A stretch of 64,000 nt of DNA from Ruegeria sp. THAF57 (GCF_903914075.1 NZ_CAIWNQ010000007.1:124001-188000); one strand, 5' to 3'; shown: positions 34,308 to 44,130, numbered from the stretch's first letter. Notes: generated from the letters alone by a model not told the origin. Made by a program: numbers and translations.

Positions 34308-34326
34308 TGGTCAAATCATATGACCA
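34308..34326. promoter_or_regulatory. FadR/GntR-type operator
   Basis: TGGTCA (34308-34313) and TGACCA (34321-34326) form an inverted repeat with a 7-nt spacer. TGGT-N(n)-ACCA half-sites are typical of FadR-subfamily GntR regulators. It lies 20 nt before the regulator start and about 60 nt before the divergent promoter. Confidence 0.6.
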
Positions 34327-34387
34327 CGGTTTGCGGGGCGGTTCAAGAAGAGCAGATCACAGGGTTCGAAACATTAGGTCAGTAATA

Positions 34388-34415
34388 TTGACATTAATGT
34401 GCGAGTCACTAGTGT
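34388..34415 (+). promoter_or_regulatory. candidate promoter of the aminotransferase gene
   Basis: TTGACA (34388-34393), a 16-nt spacer and TAGTGT (34410-34415). A 10-nt palindrome, ACATTAATGT (34391-34400), overlaps the -35 box and could be a second regulator site. The start codon is 27 nt downstream. Confidence 0.45.
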
Positions 34416-34442
34416 TCACCCATTCAAGAGCGGAGGAGGCTC

Positions 34443-35642
34443 ATGACCAACCACGAGTTGTTTGCAACGCGGGCGTCGCGCATGAAGGCGTCGGAAATTC
34501 GCGAATTGCTGAAGCTGCTGGATCAGCCCGGAATCATTTCCTTTGCGGGCGGGATTCCAGACCCGGCCTTGTTTCCCGCAGACGCGTTCGCGCAGGCTTT
34601 TCAGGTTGCGCTTGGCCCCAAAAAGCAGGCGCAGGCCCTGCAATATTCGGTCAGCGAGGGCTATGCCCCGTTGCGCGAATGGCTTGTCGGCCACATGCGC
34701 GAGATCGGCGTTGTCTGCGACATCGACAATATTCTGATTACCTCTGGGTCACAGCAAGCGTTGGACTATTTGGGTAAGCTTTACCTGTCACCCGGCGACA
34801 CGGCGCTTGTTGGTTGGCCGACATATCTGGGCGCGCTGGCCGCATTCAACGCTTATGAACCGCGGTTCGACCGGCTAAGCGTCAATGGCAACCGGGGTGC
34901 TGACGAATACGCAACCGCTGCCGCGGCGGGCAGGGTCAAGTTTGCCTACCTGTCTCCGGATTTTGCCAATCCAACGGGCGAGGCCGTGGATTTGCGGGGC
35001 CGCGAGGCTTTGCTGGATCTTGCTGATGACCTGAACTGCGCCGTGATCGAAGACGGGGCGTATCAGGCGTTGCGATATGAAGGGGAGACGATCCCTCCGG
35101 TTTTGGCATTGGAACTGGCGCGGAAGGGGTCGATCGAGGACTGTCGCACGATCTATTGCGGCAGCTTCTCCAAGACGCTGTCGCCGGGTCTTAGGGTCGG
35201 GTGGGTTGTTGCGGCCAAACCCGTGATCTCTCAACTGGTTCTGATGAAGCAGGCTGCTGATCTTCACTCGGCGACCATTAACCAGATGGCGATCGAAAAA
35301 GTGGCTCGGGCGTGTTTCGACACGCATATCCCAATGCTGCGGCAGACTTATGGCGCGCGCCGGGGAGCGATACTGGATGCGTTGGAAAAATACATGCCGA
35401 AAGGGGTGGAGTGGACGAAGCCTGAAGGGGGGATGTTTATCTGGCTAACGCTGCCTGTTGGCACCGATGGCGCCGCGTTGCTGTCTCGCGCTTTGGAAAC
35501 GGTCAAAGTGGCCTTTGTTCCGGGTCAGGCATTTTTCCCCGATGGCTCGGGTGAAAACACGATCCGATTGAGCTTTTCAAATTCGGACGAGGCGACAATT
35601 CGCCAAGGTATACGCCGCTTGGGCGAGGTCTTGCAGACCTGA
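34443..35642 (+). CDS. class I/II PLP-dependent aminotransferase (2-aminoadipate/LysN-like)
   Basis: A 399-aa fold-type I aminotransferase. The N-terminus ASRMKASEIRELLKLLDQPGIISFAGGIPDP (about 10-40) with Arg and GGxP is that of LysN/ARO8-like enzymes. YSVSEGYAPLREWL, ITSGSQQALDYL (about 99-110), LSPDFANPTGE (about 169-179) and the PLP lysine in GSFSKTLSPGLRVGW (about 239-253) follow. GGAGGAGG lies 7 nt upstream. Next to a FadR-type regulator it is likely inducible and catabolic; the amino acid is unknown. Confidence 0.88.
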   Translation: MTNHELFATRASRMKASEIRELLKLLDQPGIISFAGGIPDPALFPADAFAQAFQVALGPKKQAQALQYSVSEGYAPLREWLVGHMREIGVVCDIDNILITSGSQQALDYLGKLYLSPGDTALVGWPTYLGALAAFNAYEPRFDRLSVNGNRGADEYATAAAAGRVKFAYLSPDFANPTGEAVDLRGREALLDLADDLNCAVIEDGAYQALRYEGETIPPVLALELARKGSIEDCRTIYCGSFSKTLSPGLRVGWVVAAKPVISQLVLMKQAADLHSATINQMAIEKVARACFDTHIPMLRQTYGARRGAILDALEKYMPKGVEWTKPEGGMFIWLTLPVGTDGAALLSRALETVKVAFVPGQAFFPDGSGENTIRLSFSNSDEATIRQGIRRLGEVLQT

Positions 35643-35688
35643 ATGCGCAATAAGGGTCTGTTAACTAATTCCGGCCATTGACCGGGGT

Positions 35689-36096
35689 ATGAAACGGTTT
35701 CTGACTTTGCTGCTGATGTCGGCCGCTTGTTCGGCTGGCACACCGCATTTCAACGATGTTCCGGCCACCCGTATTGCTGTCAACGGCAGCGTATTTGACG
35801 TGCGCGTAAGAGGAGAGTTGGCCGAGGCTGTGCGGATCAACACGCAATATGCCCCGCGCCTAGGCCCAATCCGCGAACGTGCAGCCCTTGCGATGGCACA
35901 GGTATCAGGCTGCCCTATTCTGGATGTTCTTGGCGATGCGGCTGTCACCGTCGGCGTTTTGGGGTGTGTTCGCCAGTCAGGTGAACGCTTGTTGCTGACC
36001 TCGATTTCCGTGCCAAACTACGAATGTATTGATTTTGGCACCTATGAAAGTTCAGGTGACGGCGGTTATCAGGTTTTTGAGTGCACGCCCTATTGA
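35689..36096 (+). CDS. hypothetical exported protein, possible lipoprotein
   Basis: A 135-aa protein with an N-terminal signal (MKRFLTLLLMSAACSAG) in which LMSAAC is an approximate lipobox, so the mature protein may be lipidated at Cys14. Three further cysteines (about 74, 92, 112) plus one near the C-terminus suggest disulfides. The remainder is beta-rich with no known motif. It lies 46 nt after the aminotransferase and 139 nt before smc on the same strand. Family not recognised. Confidence 0.6.
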   Translation: MKRFLTLLLMSAACSAGTPHFNDVPATRIAVNGSVFDVRVRGELAEAVRINTQYAPRLGPIRERAALAMAQVSGCPILDVLGDAAVTVGVLGCVRQSGERLLLTSISVPNYECIDFGTYESSGDGGYQVFECTPY

Positions 36097-36235
36097 TTCA
36101 GGCTGAGACCGGCGGAAATCAGCAAGATATTGTGGATAACTCGTGCCGATATCCCATATCCTGCGCAACCTCGTTGACTCAGCCCCAATCTGTTGCGCAG
36201 ACTTCCAGATATAGGAATCATGGGACCCGTCGCCT

Positions 36236-39200
36236 TTGCGCTTTAGCAAACTCAAACTTACCGGCTTCAAAAGCTTTGTTGATCCGACCGACCTGATCAT
36301 CGCGGACGGGTTGACCGGAGTTGTGGGCCCAAACGGCTGCGGCAAGTCCAATCTTCTGGAAGCGTTGCGTTGGGTGATGGGGGAAAACCGCCCCAAATCC
36401 ATGCGCGGTGGTGCGATGGAGGACGTGATTTTTGCGGGGGCGGCCACACGTCCCGCCCGCAATTTTGCCGAAGTTGTTCTGACCATGGACAACTCGGAGC
36501 GGCTGGCCCCGTCAGGGTTCAACGAAACCGATCAGCTTGAGATCGTGCGCCGTATCACCCGTGATGTGGGCAGCGCCTATAAGACCAATGGCAAGGACGT
36601 ACGGGCGCGTGATGTGCAGATGCTGTTCGCGGATGCCTCGACCGGCGCGCATTCGCCCGCGCTTGTGGGTCAGAACCGCATCGCCGAATTGATCAATGCC
36701 AAACCCCGCGCGCGTCGACGTATTCTGGAAGAGGCTGCGGGGATCTCCGGTCTGTACCAGCGTCGGCATGAGGCCGAGTTGAAGCTGAAAGGCACTGAAT
36801 CCAACCTGACGCGCGTCGATGACGTTCTGGAGCAGCTTGGAACGCAGCTTGCACAGTTGGCCCGACAAGCACGTCAGGCCGCGCGCTATCGCGAGATTGG
36901 CGAGCAGTTGCGGCAGGCCGAGGGGATGCTGCTGTATCGTCGCTGGAAAGAGGCCGACATGGCCCGTCAACAGGCCGAAGAAAAGCTGCGCGAGCGCATT
37001 ACCGAGGCGTCCCGCGCCGAGGCCGAAGCGCGTGAAGCGGCGGCCAAACGCGCCGAGATCGAGGAAACTCTGCCCCCTCTGCGTGAGGAAGAGGCCATAG
37101 CTGCCGCCGTGTTGCAGCGCCAGCAGGTGCAGCGCGATCAATTGGCCGATCAGGAAACACGCGCCCGCCAAACGATCGAAACCTTGACCAACCGCATTCA
37201 GCAGTTGGGCAACGATATTGAGCGCGAGGCTGGCCTGAACCGCGACGCAGGTCAGATGATCGAACGGTTGGAGTGGGAGGCGAGAGAGCTTGCCAAGGCC
37301 GCCGAAGGGCATGATGAGAAAGTCGCCGAAGCCGCCGAGATTGCGCGCGAGGCGGCGTCTGTCCTGCAGGACCGGGAGGATCACCTCTCGCAGGAAACTG
37401 AGGACATGGCGCGGCTTGTCGCCCGACACCAATCGGCGCAGCGTTTGGTTGAAGACAGCCGCAAGACGCTGGCCCGGTCTGAGGGCGAAGAAGAAAAAGC
37501 CCGTGTCGCGGTGGACGAAGCCCGTGACGCACTGAGCCGCGCAACCGACGCATTCGAGGCAGCCCAGGAGGGTGAGGAAGAAGCCCGCGAATCTGCTGAG
37601 GCCGCCGAAGAAGCACTGGCCGCTGCGGATGAGTTGCGCACCGAGACACAGGCCAGAGAGGCCGAGGCCCGTGCCCAACGGTCCGAAGCCGAAGGTGAGC
37701 TTGGCGCCATTCGCGCCGAAACCGCGGCCCTTGCGAAACTGGTCGAACGTGATACGGCCGAAGGCGGGCAGGTGCTTGACCTGCTGCGCGTGGCGCCGGG
37801 TTACGAAAAGGCGCTGGGTGCGGCGCTGGCCGATGACCTGCGCGCGCCTCTGGTCGAAGGTGATGGACCGTCCGGCTGGGTTCAGGTTGCCGGATACGAT
37901 ACTGATCAGCCCCTGCCAGACGGCGCTGAACCGCTAGCGTTGCATGTGTCAGGGCCGGATCGTCTGAGCCGCCGGATTGCTCAGATCGGGTTGGTCGACG
38001 CAGAACAAGGTGCGCGGCTGCAGGCCTCGCTGCAACCGGGGCAACGTCTGGTGTCGCGCTCGGGTGATCTGTGGCGCTGGGACGGGTTCCGGGCCTGGGC
38101 CGAGGACGCGCCAAGCGCAGCTGCCCTTCGGCTGGAGCAATTGAACAAGCTGGAAGCGCTGAAACAGGAACTGGCCCGGACTGAGGCGCAAGCTGATGGC
38201 GCGCGCGCCGCGCATGAGGCGCTGTCGCAGCAACTGGCCGATGTCACCGAAGCAGACCGCCGGGCGCGTGAAGCCCGCCGTGCTGCTGATCAGCGTATGG
38301 CGGAAACTGCGCGGCAACTCAGCCGGGCCGAGGCCGACCGCAATCTGGCACAGGGCAAGCTTGAGACCTTGACCCTTGCCGTCGACCGCCACAAGGAAGA
38401 CGCCATGTCTGCCCGCGCCCAACTGCGCGAGGCCGAGGGCGCGCTGACCGGTTTGGGTGATCTGGACAGTGCCCGCGCGCAGGTTGAGGACATCAAACAG
38501 ACGGTCGAGGCCGCGCGGATCACCATGCTGACCCACCGCTCGTCCCATGATGAACTGCGCCGCGAAGGTGAAGCCCGAACCCGGCGCACGCAAGAGGTGA
38601 CGAAAGACCTGAGCGGTTGGCGTCATCGTCTGGACAGTGCCGAAAAGCGGATATCGGAACTGGCAGAGCGCAAGGAAAGCTCGGAAGACGAGCTGTCCGA
38701 AGCCACGGCCGCCCCCGGTGAAATTGCCGAGGCGCGCGAAGAACTTAACGAGTTGATCGAAACCGCCGAAGCGCGTCGGGCCGAGGCTGCGGATAAGCTG
38801 GCTCAGGCCGAAACCCAGCAGCGCGAAGTTGTCATGGCCGAGCGGGATGCAGAGCGCGTCGCTTCCGAGGCCCGCGAAACCCGAGCGGCTGCTGAGGCGC
38901 GGTGTGACGCCGCAAAAGAAGGGGTAACTGCAGCGGCTGAACGCATCGCCGAAGATCAACAATTAACCCCGAACCAGTTGCTGAACCAATTGGATGTGAA
39001 CCCCGATCAGATGCCCGCCGCCGACGCGCTTGAGGCCGAGGTAAACCGCCACAAACGCCAGCGTGACGCGATGGGCGCGGTGAACTTGCGCGCCGAAGAT
39101 GATGCGAAAGAGGTTCAGGAAGAATTCGACACGCTGAACGGGGAAAAGGCCGATTTGGAAGAGGCGATCAAGGCCCTGCGCAGCGGGATTGCCAGCCTCA

Positions 39201-39691
39201 ACCGCGAAGGGCGCGAGCGCCTGCTGACAGCGTTTGAACAGGTGAATTCGAACTTCGCCATGCTGTTCAAGCACCTGTTCGGCGGGGGTGAGGCCAATCT
39301 GGTCATGGTCGAAAGCGACGATCCCCTGGATGCTGGGCTTGAGATTATGTGCCAGCCCCCGGGCAAGAAGCTCTCAACCCTAAGCCTTCTGTCGGGCGGC
39401 GAACAGACCCTGACCGCGACCGCGCTGATCTTTGGCGTGTTCCTGGCCAATCCCGCGCCGATCTGTGTGCTGGACGAGGTCGACGCGCCGCTGGACGACG
39501 CCAACGTGACGCGCTTCTGCGACTTGCTGGACGAGATGTGCCGCCAGACCGACACGCGGTTTCTGATCATCACCCACCACGCGGTGACGATGGCGCGGAT
39601 GGATCGTCTGTTCGGCGTGACCATGCAGGAACAAGGCGTCAGCCAACTGGTTTCCGTCGATCTGAAGAAGGCCGAGCAGATGGTCGCCTGA
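36236..39691 (+). CDS. smc: chromosome segregation protein SMC (TTG start)
   Basis: Condensin ATPase, 1151 aa. The head half shows LKLTGFKSFVDPTDLIIADGLTGVVGPNGCGKSNLLEALRW (about 6-46) with Walker A GPNGCGKS, then a ~330-residue Arg/Glu-rich coiled coil. The hinge lies at about 505-640 (LLRVAPGYEKALGAALADDLRAPLV). After the second coil come the signature LSLLSGGEQTLTATALIFG (about 1043-1061) and Walker B ICVLDEVDAPLDDANV (about 1068-1083). The canonical N-terminus forces a TTG start at 36236; the ATG at 36220 is out of frame. No scpA/scpB nearby. Confidence 0.95.
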   Translation: MRFSKLKLTGFKSFVDPTDLIIADGLTGVVGPNGCGKSNLLEALRWVMGENRPKSMRGGAMEDVIFAGAATRPARNFAEVVLTMDNSERLAPSGFNETDQLEIVRRITRDVGSAYKTNGKDVRARDVQMLFADASTGAHSPALVGQNRIAELINAKPRARRRILEEAAGISGLYQRRHEAELKLKGTESNLTRVDDVLEQLGTQLAQLARQARQAARYREIGEQLRQAEGMLLYRRWKEADMARQQAEEKLRERITEASRAEAEAREAAAKRAEIEETLPPLREEEAIAAAVLQRQQVQRDQLADQETRARQTIETLTNRIQQLGNDIEREAGLNRDAGQMIERLEWEARELAKAAEGHDEKVAEAAEIAREAASVLQDREDHLSQETEDMARLVARHQSAQRLVEDSRKTLARSEGEEEKARVAVDEARDALSRATDAFEAAQEGEEEARESAEAAEEALAAADELRTETQAREAEARAQRSEAEGELGAIRAETAALAKLVERDTAEGGQVLDLLRVAPGYEKALGAALADDLRAPLVEGDGPSGWVQVAGYDTDQPLPDGAEPLALHVSGPDRLSRRIAQIGLVDAEQGARLQASLQPGQRLVSRSGDLWRWDGFRAWAEDAPSAAALRLEQLNKLEALKQELARTEAQADGARAAHEALSQQLADVTEADRRAREARRAADQRMAETARQLSRAEADRNLAQGKLETLTLAVDRHKEDAMSARAQLREAEGALTGLGDLDSARAQVEDIKQTVEAARITMLTHRSSHDELRREGEARTRRTQEVTKDLSGWRHRLDSAEKRISELAERKESSEDELSEATAAPGEIAEAREELNELIETAEARRAEAADKLAQAETQQREVVMAERDAERVASEARETRAAAEARCDAAKEGVTAAAERIAEDQQLTPNQLLNQLDVNPDQMPAADALEAEVNRHKRQRDAMGAVNLRAEDDAKEVQEEFDTLNGEKADLEEAIKALRSGIASLNREGRERLLTAFEQVNSNFAMLFKHLFGGGEANLVMVESDDPLDAGLEIMCQPPGKKLSTLSLLSGGEQTLTATALIFGVFLANPAPICVLDEVDAPLDDANVTRFCDLLDEMCRQTDTRFLIITHHAVTMARMDRLFGVTMQEQGVSQLVSVDLKKAEQMVA

Positions 39692-39744
39692 CCGCTCACT
39701 GTATCGTGACGCCTGTTGCGGGGCTTTCACGATAGGGTCGCGGT

Positions 39745-40095
39745 ATGACCCGATACCTGATCCTTGCCTTGCTGGTTGCCAGCCCGGCCTTATCCGCCGA
39801 TTGGCCGACCAAACCCGGAGACACCCCCCTGTCGCCTGAAGAGCTGGACGCGCTGGCGGGTCAAACGTTCACCTTCTACGATGATGGTCAGGCCGCATTC
39901 TCGGCTGGAGGTGCCTACTCCTATACCTACGCCAGCGGCGACGCGGCCTTTGGCACCTATTCCATCGCCGAAGATGGCAGCGTTTGCATCGCTTATCGCA
40001 ACGGATTCAGCCGCTGTGATCTATACGTGCGCAGTGGAGAACGCTTGATCCTGATTGATGAGAAAGGCGATCGGTATCCGGTCAGGCCGGAGTGA
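39745..40095 (+). CDS. hypothetical exported protein
   Basis: A 116-aa protein with a cleavable signal peptide (MTRYLILALLVASPALSA, cut after Ala18). The mature part is acidic, with LSPEELDALAGQTFTFYDDGQAAFSAGGAYSYTY and two cysteines (CIAYRNGFSRC) that could pair. Its order, a glutamate/aspartate helix and then a beta sheet, resembles small periplasmic proteins conserved in Rhodobacterales without known function. It is 53 nt downstream of smc on the same strand. Confidence 0.62.
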   Translation: MTRYLILALLVASPALSADWPTKPGDTPLSPEELDALAGQTFTFYDDGQAAFSAGGAYSYTYASGDAAFGTYSIAEDGSVCIAYRNGFSRCDLYVRSGERLILIDEKGDRYPVRPE

Positions 40096-40262
40096 AGGTG
40101 GAAGCGATCTCTCGAGCGCTTCTTTCCATGGATACTATGCGGAGAGAGGCAGGACTTTGTTCTTACGTGCCTAAACTCAAAACCGGAAACACATTCTTTG
40201 CCGGCTAAATCAATAGGCCGTGCTATTCTGGATTCGATTGCGAGACAATTTGTGAGGGTCCC

Positions 40263-40964
40263 ATGCGCTTAGCCCCGATTGTAGCCTGCACAACTGCGTT
40301 GCTATGTTTGTTTGCCTTTGCCGCCCACTCTAATCCACTAAGTAGGTGGCAAATTTCGTGTGGCGTTGACGCTGGGTCGATTGCGAAAAAGGGCAAGACC
40401 TATACTTTTAAGACAAGCTCCAATCAATGTCCGGGCGACGGCCCTCAATGGAAGCAACGTGCTGAGATCTATTCAGATCGTGTCAAGCCAGACCACATGG
40501 GATCCTATTTGTTCTCAAGCACGATTTCCATGACGACAAACGCTCAGCAAAAGTGGGACATATTTCAAATTCATGACGGGCGAAGAAGTTGTGCCCCCCC
40601 GCTCAAAGTTTCTGTGCTTGGAAATGGCCATCTGGAACTTACTAGCGATGTAAATACCGGTGCCGGTGAAGAAAATTGCATACGAGGTAAGCTTTCCAAA
40701 TCTCGCTCACCCCAAAAACAAAAACTCAACGGAACAACGCAAAAGCTGGATGTACTGATTGAATTCACGGGTGAGGCTGGATTTATTGCGACGGTTTGGC
40801 TGGACGATAAAGTTCAATTGCAGGGAACATATCAACCACCAAATACACCGGGCGCATTTCAGTCAAAGTTCTTTTACTTCAAGCACGGCGTTTATTCACC
40901 CGAGCGTTGGGACTATGTTTTGGTTTCGGAGGATTTGAGCGTTAAGAAAGTCAAAGTGAAATAG
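40263..40964 (+). CDS. exported polysaccharide-lyase-like (heparin lyase I fold) protein
   Basis: A 233-aa protein with a signal peptide ending near Ala21/Ser23 (LLCLFAFAAHS). The mature part is beta-rich: QRAEIYSDR (about 62-70), WDIFQIHDGRRSCAPPLKVSVLGNGHLEL (about 99-127) and FFYFKHGVYSPERWDYV near the end. These recall the jelly-roll of heparin-lyase-I-like proteins, with the QRxE strand and FKxGxYS segment. Base composition is clearly lower in GC than neighbours, as is the flanking DNA (40096-41040), suggesting transfer. Lyase activity and substrate are unproven. Confidence 0.5.
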   Translation: MRLAPIVACTTALLCLFAFAAHSNPLSRWQISCGVDAGSIAKKGKTYTFKTSSNQCPGDGPQWKQRAEIYSDRVKPDHMGSYLFSSTISMTTNAQQKWDIFQIHDGRRSCAPPLKVSVLGNGHLELTSDVNTGAGEENCIRGKLSKSRSPQKQKLNGTTQKLDVLIEFTGEAGFIATVWLDDKVQLQGTYQPPNTPGAFQSKFFYFKHGVYSPERWDYVLVSEDLSVKKVKVK

Positions 40965-41060
40965 TAAATTAAGCACCGAAGATTAAAAGCTTACTATTAC
41001 CTAACGAAAATGTTGGCATCAAACTTGCGCGGCCGCTCCGGGCGCGAACCATGGACCGCG

Positions 41061-42224
41061 TCACAACCGCCCCAGCAACTCCACCGTCGGCCACGCATCC
41101 GCGGGCAGGCCCAGTCGTTGCTGTTCGGCCTGAACAGCCGCCCGTGTTCCGGCCCCAAGAATGCCGTCGATCTTTCCTACATCATGGCCGCGCGCCTGCA
41201 GTTTGGTTTGTAGCTGCTTCATCTGCACGCCTGTCAAACCCTGCGCTGGATTGCCCGCGTCATAGATCTGCGCACCCTCCAGACGGGTGCCGAAATAGGC
41301 GGCTGTCAGGACATAGACAAAGCTCTGGTTCCACTCGAAATAGACGTCGAAATTGGGGTAAGCTAGAAACGCCGGCCCCTTATGTCCCTGTGGCAGGATC
41401 AGTGACGCCGGCAAGTTGGACAGTGAACCGCTGCGGGCCTGCACGCCCATCGCTTGCCAGTCAGACATGGGGCGAGGCTTGCCCGGGCCGGACAGGGACC
41501 AATCCATTTGGTCCGGAACCGTGACCTCCTGCAGCCACGGCTGGCCCGGTTGCCACCCAAGATGCGACAGCATCTTTGCGCCGGACATCAGCGCATCCGG
41601 GGCCGAGGTTTTCAGCGAAACCGTTCCGTCTCCGTCGCCGTCCACGCCATTGTCCAGAATATCCTGTGGCAGCATCTGGACCATGCCGATCTCACCCGCC
41701 CACGCACCGGTCGTTCGGGCGGGGTCGAAATTGCCCTGACTGTACAATTCCAGCGCCGCAAATATCTGAGGGCGGAACAGTTCGGGCCGGCGGCAATCAT
41801 GGGCCAATGTCACCAGTGCGTTGCGGGTGTTGAAATCCCCCTGAACCGCGCCGTAGTCGGTTTCAAACGCCCAGAATGCCAGCAACACGCCGCGAGATAC
41901 CCCATATTCCCGCTCAATCCGGTCAAAAACAGCGTCGTATTTGCGTGACATGGCCTGCCCGCGATCAATCCGGTTTTGCGAGATCAGGCGGCGAGAGAAA
42001 TCAATGAATGGTTTCTGAAAGACGCCTTGCGCGCGGTCAGCTCTGAGAACGGCGCCATCCTGCTGAACACCTTGAAAGAAAGCGTCGATAGTAGAATTAT
42101 CAAACCCTTTGCCGACCGCCTCGGTTTTTAGCCCATTCACAAAGGAATTGAACCCGCCGCCACATTGGGCAAAGGCGGGTGTGATGAATAGGGTGGCTGC
42201 AACAAGACCAAAAAGAAAACGCAT
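41061..42224 (-). CDS. lytic murein transglycosylase (MltB family) with peptidoglycan-binding domain
   Basis: Cleaves peptidoglycan glycan strands to 1,6-anhydro products in the periplasm. It has 387 aa from ATG 42224; an in-frame GTG at 42233 is possible. A signal peptide ends at AFAQC (about 16-21). The MltB catalytic domain has the glutamate Glu121 in AFWAFETDYGAVQG, TLAHDCRRPELFRPQIFAALEL and GEIGMVQMLPQDIL. A C-terminal PG_binding_1 domain (about 318-380) contains LQTKLQARGHDVGKIDGILGAGTRAAVQ. It starts 11 nt after the cobD stop. Confidence 0.92.
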   Translation of the reverse strand: MRFLFGLVAATLFITPAFAQCGGGFNSFVNGLKTEAVGKGFDNSTIDAFFQGVQQDGAVLRADRAQGVFQKPFIDFSRRLISQNRIDRGQAMSRKYDAVFDRIEREYGVSRGVLLAFWAFETDYGAVQGDFNTRNALVTLAHDCRRPELFRPQIFAALELYSQGNFDPARTTGAWAGEIGMVQMLPQDILDNGVDGDGDGTVSLKTSAPDALMSGAKMLSHLGWQPGQPWLQEVTVPDQMDWSLSGPGKPRPMSDWQAMGVQARSGSLSNLPASLILPQGHKGPAFLAYPNFDVYFEWNQSFVYVLTAAYFGTRLEGAQIYDAGNPAQGLTGVQMKQLQTKLQARGHDVGKIDGILGAGTRAAVQAEQQRLGLPADAWPTVELLGRL

Positions 42225-42235
42225 GGGTGGCACCG

Positions 42236-43156
42236 TTAGAGAATAAAGTTAAGCCCAGCCCACACCGACACGAGGCCCAGCGCAAGCCCCCAAACGGTCC
42301 ACAGCATGTTGCATGCGCGGAAAACCTCCGGTGCACCGATCTCACGCGGGGCGTCGCCGTTGACCCAAGCCAGATCCCGAAGCTTCCCGTCATAGCTGCG
42401 CGGCCCGGCAAGTGCTACGTTCAGGGCGCGGGCCATGGCGGCCTCGGGCCAGCCTGCGTTGGGTGAGATATGGCGGCGCGCGTCCGAGGTGATTGCTGGC
42501 CATTGCGCCCACTGACCCGATAGCGCGACGATCATGGCACTGGTCAGGCGGGCGGGGATCAGGTTCAGAACATCATCCAAACGGGCGGCGGCCCATCCAA
42601 ACTCATGATATTTTTCTGAGCGGTAGCCGATCATGCTGTCGGCGGTGTTGACCGCCTTGTAGATCAGCAGACCCGGCAGTCCGGCAACCAAAAACCAGAA
42701 GGCGGGCGCAATGACACCGTCGCTCAGGTTTTCGGCGGCACTTTCGATCGCTGATCGGGCGACCTGTGCCTCGGTCATGTCGCGTGTGTCCCGTGAGACA
42801 ATCATGGCTACTTTCGCGCGCCCTTGGTCAAGCGAGGCGCTCAGCCCCTCGGCCACATCTCGCACATGCGTCACAAGGGATTTCTGGGCCAGGAGAATGG
42901 CGCAGATCACAAGTTCAAACACAGGGCCAAGTTGGGCCAGCGCACCCCCGAGTATCATCGCGCCGATGACCAGCAGGGCGACAACGGCAACCCCTTTCAA
43001 GCGCCGGTGCCCACCATTGTTCAATCGTTTGTCCAGCAGGCCGATAAGGTTGCCGATCATCACCGCGGGGTGCCTTACCCGAGACCACAGCCAATCCGGC
43101 TCCCCCAGCGCAGCGTCTAGACACATGGCGCAGACCAACAGGAAAGGGGTGCTCAC
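42236..43156 (-). CDS. cobD: adenosylcobinamide-phosphate synthase (CobD/CbiB)
   Basis: Membrane enzyme attaching aminopropanol phosphate to adenosylcobyric acid. The start is a GTG at 43156 overlapping the cobC stop (GTGA), giving 306 aa ([24 protein letters not shown]); the longer open frame reads through cobC. Several hydrophobic helices, [18 protein letters not shown] (about 27-44), [36 protein letters not shown] (about 126-161) and [34 protein letters not shown] follow CbiB. Product of cobC is its substrate in the same operon. Confidence 0.93.
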   Translation of the reverse strand: MSTPFLLVCAMCLDAALGEPDWLWSRVRHPAVMIGNLIGLLDKRLNNGGHRRLKGVAVVALLVIGAMILGGALAQLGPVFELVICAILLAQKSLVTHVRDVAEGLSASLDQGRAKVAMIVSRDTRDMTEAQVARSAIESAAENLSDGVIAPAFWFLVAGLPGLLIYKAVNTADSMIGYRSEKYHEFGWAAARLDDVLNLIPARLTSAMIVALSGQWAQWPAITSDARRHISPNAGWPEAAMARALNVALAGPRSYDGKLRDLAWVNGDAPREIGAPEVFRACNMLWTVWGLALGLVSVWAGLNFIL

Positions 43157-44130
43157 CACGCGGCCTCCAGCCGTGCCCAGCCATTTGCGTGCGGAAGCCC
43201 CAGCCGCAGGTAGGTTTGCGAATAGGGAAAGATGCGGCTCCAGATATGCGCACGGGCCAGACGGTCTTGCCAATCGGCGGCGTTGTCGACCTCATAAAGA
43301 CGGAACAGCGTGGTTCCCCCCACTAGCCGCGCGCCCTTCCGCGTCAGAACGGTATCCAGCCCGGCTGTTTCCTCGGTCAGGCGTTGGCGTGTGGCGTCGG
43401 CCCAAGCGGTATCGCTCAGGGCTTGTTCTCCGATCCGTAGGGCGGGGCCGGAAACGGCCCAGGGTCCGGTCAGGTCGTTCAGGCGGGCAATCAGGTTCGG
43501 GTCGCCGATTGCGAAGCCAAGGCGTAATCCCGCCAACCCCCAGAACTTGCCAAAGCTTTTCAGTACGATCACACCCGGTTTTGTCGCCAAATGGATCAGG
43601 GACGCTTCGGGACAGACATCGCAAAAGCTTTCGTCAATCACGGTTAGTGGGGCATTTGCGTCGGCTTCGGTCCATATCCGCCCATCAGGGTTATTTGGGT
43701 GTACGATAACGCGGGCTTCGGTCGGCCCGTCGGACTGAACTGACCATCCATGCGCTAAAAAAGCGGCTGCGTGTTCGTTGTAGGTGGGCGGCGTGACGTG
43801 AACCCGCCCACGCGGTGCAAGATCGGGTATGCGCGCAATCAGGGCCGAAGCGCCTGGTGCGGGTAAAATATCAACCCCGTCGGGGACGGACCAAAACCGA
43901 CGCGCAGCACTGGTCAGGCGTTCAAACGCGCCATGATCGGGAAGCGCGCTCCAATCCGAGGGCGTCAAACCCGTGACATCATAGGGATGCGGATTGATCC
44001 CGGTCGAAAGGTCCAGCCAATCGCCGCGTGCCCCACCATAGGATTCGATCGCCCCGTCTAGCCCGCCGCCATGATCGCGTTTGGATCGGGGGTTCAAGAT
44101 ATCGTTATGGGTTGTCATCGTGAAGCTCAT
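43153..44130 (-). CDS. cobC: threonine-phosphate decarboxylase (CobC)
   Basis: PLP enzyme making (R)-1-amino-2-propanol phosphate for the cobalamin nucleotide loop. It has 325 aa. [31 protein letters not shown] (about 20-50), [11 protein letters not shown] (about 147-157), [12 protein letters not shown] and the PLP lysine in [17 protein letters not shown] (about 193-209) are visible. GGGA lies 5 nt before ATG 44130; ATG 44118 is an alternative. It is coupled by GTGA to cobD. bluB at 20.3 kb supplies the lower ligand of the same vitamin. Confidence 0.92.
   Translation of the reverse strand: MSFTMTTHNDILNPRSKRDHGGGLDGAIESYGGARGDWLDLSTGINPHPYDVTGLTPSDWSALPDHGAFERLTSAARRFWSVPDGVDILPAPGASALIARIPDLAPRGRVHVTPPTYNEHAAAFLAHGWSVQSDGPTEARVIVHPNNPDGRIWTEADANAPLTVIDESFCDVCPEASLIHLATKPGVIVLKSFGKFWGLAGLRLGFAIGDPNLIARLNDLTGPWAVSGPALRIGEQALSDTAWADATRQRLTEETAGLDTVLTRKGARLVGGTTLFRLYEVDNAADWQDRLARAHIWSRIFPYSQTYLRLGLPHANGWARLEAAW

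Noticed and set aside
36512..38962. Several long minus-strand frames opposite smc
   Set aside because: Coiled-coil coding DNA rich in GCG/GAG codons leaves the reverse frames open; none resembles a known family.
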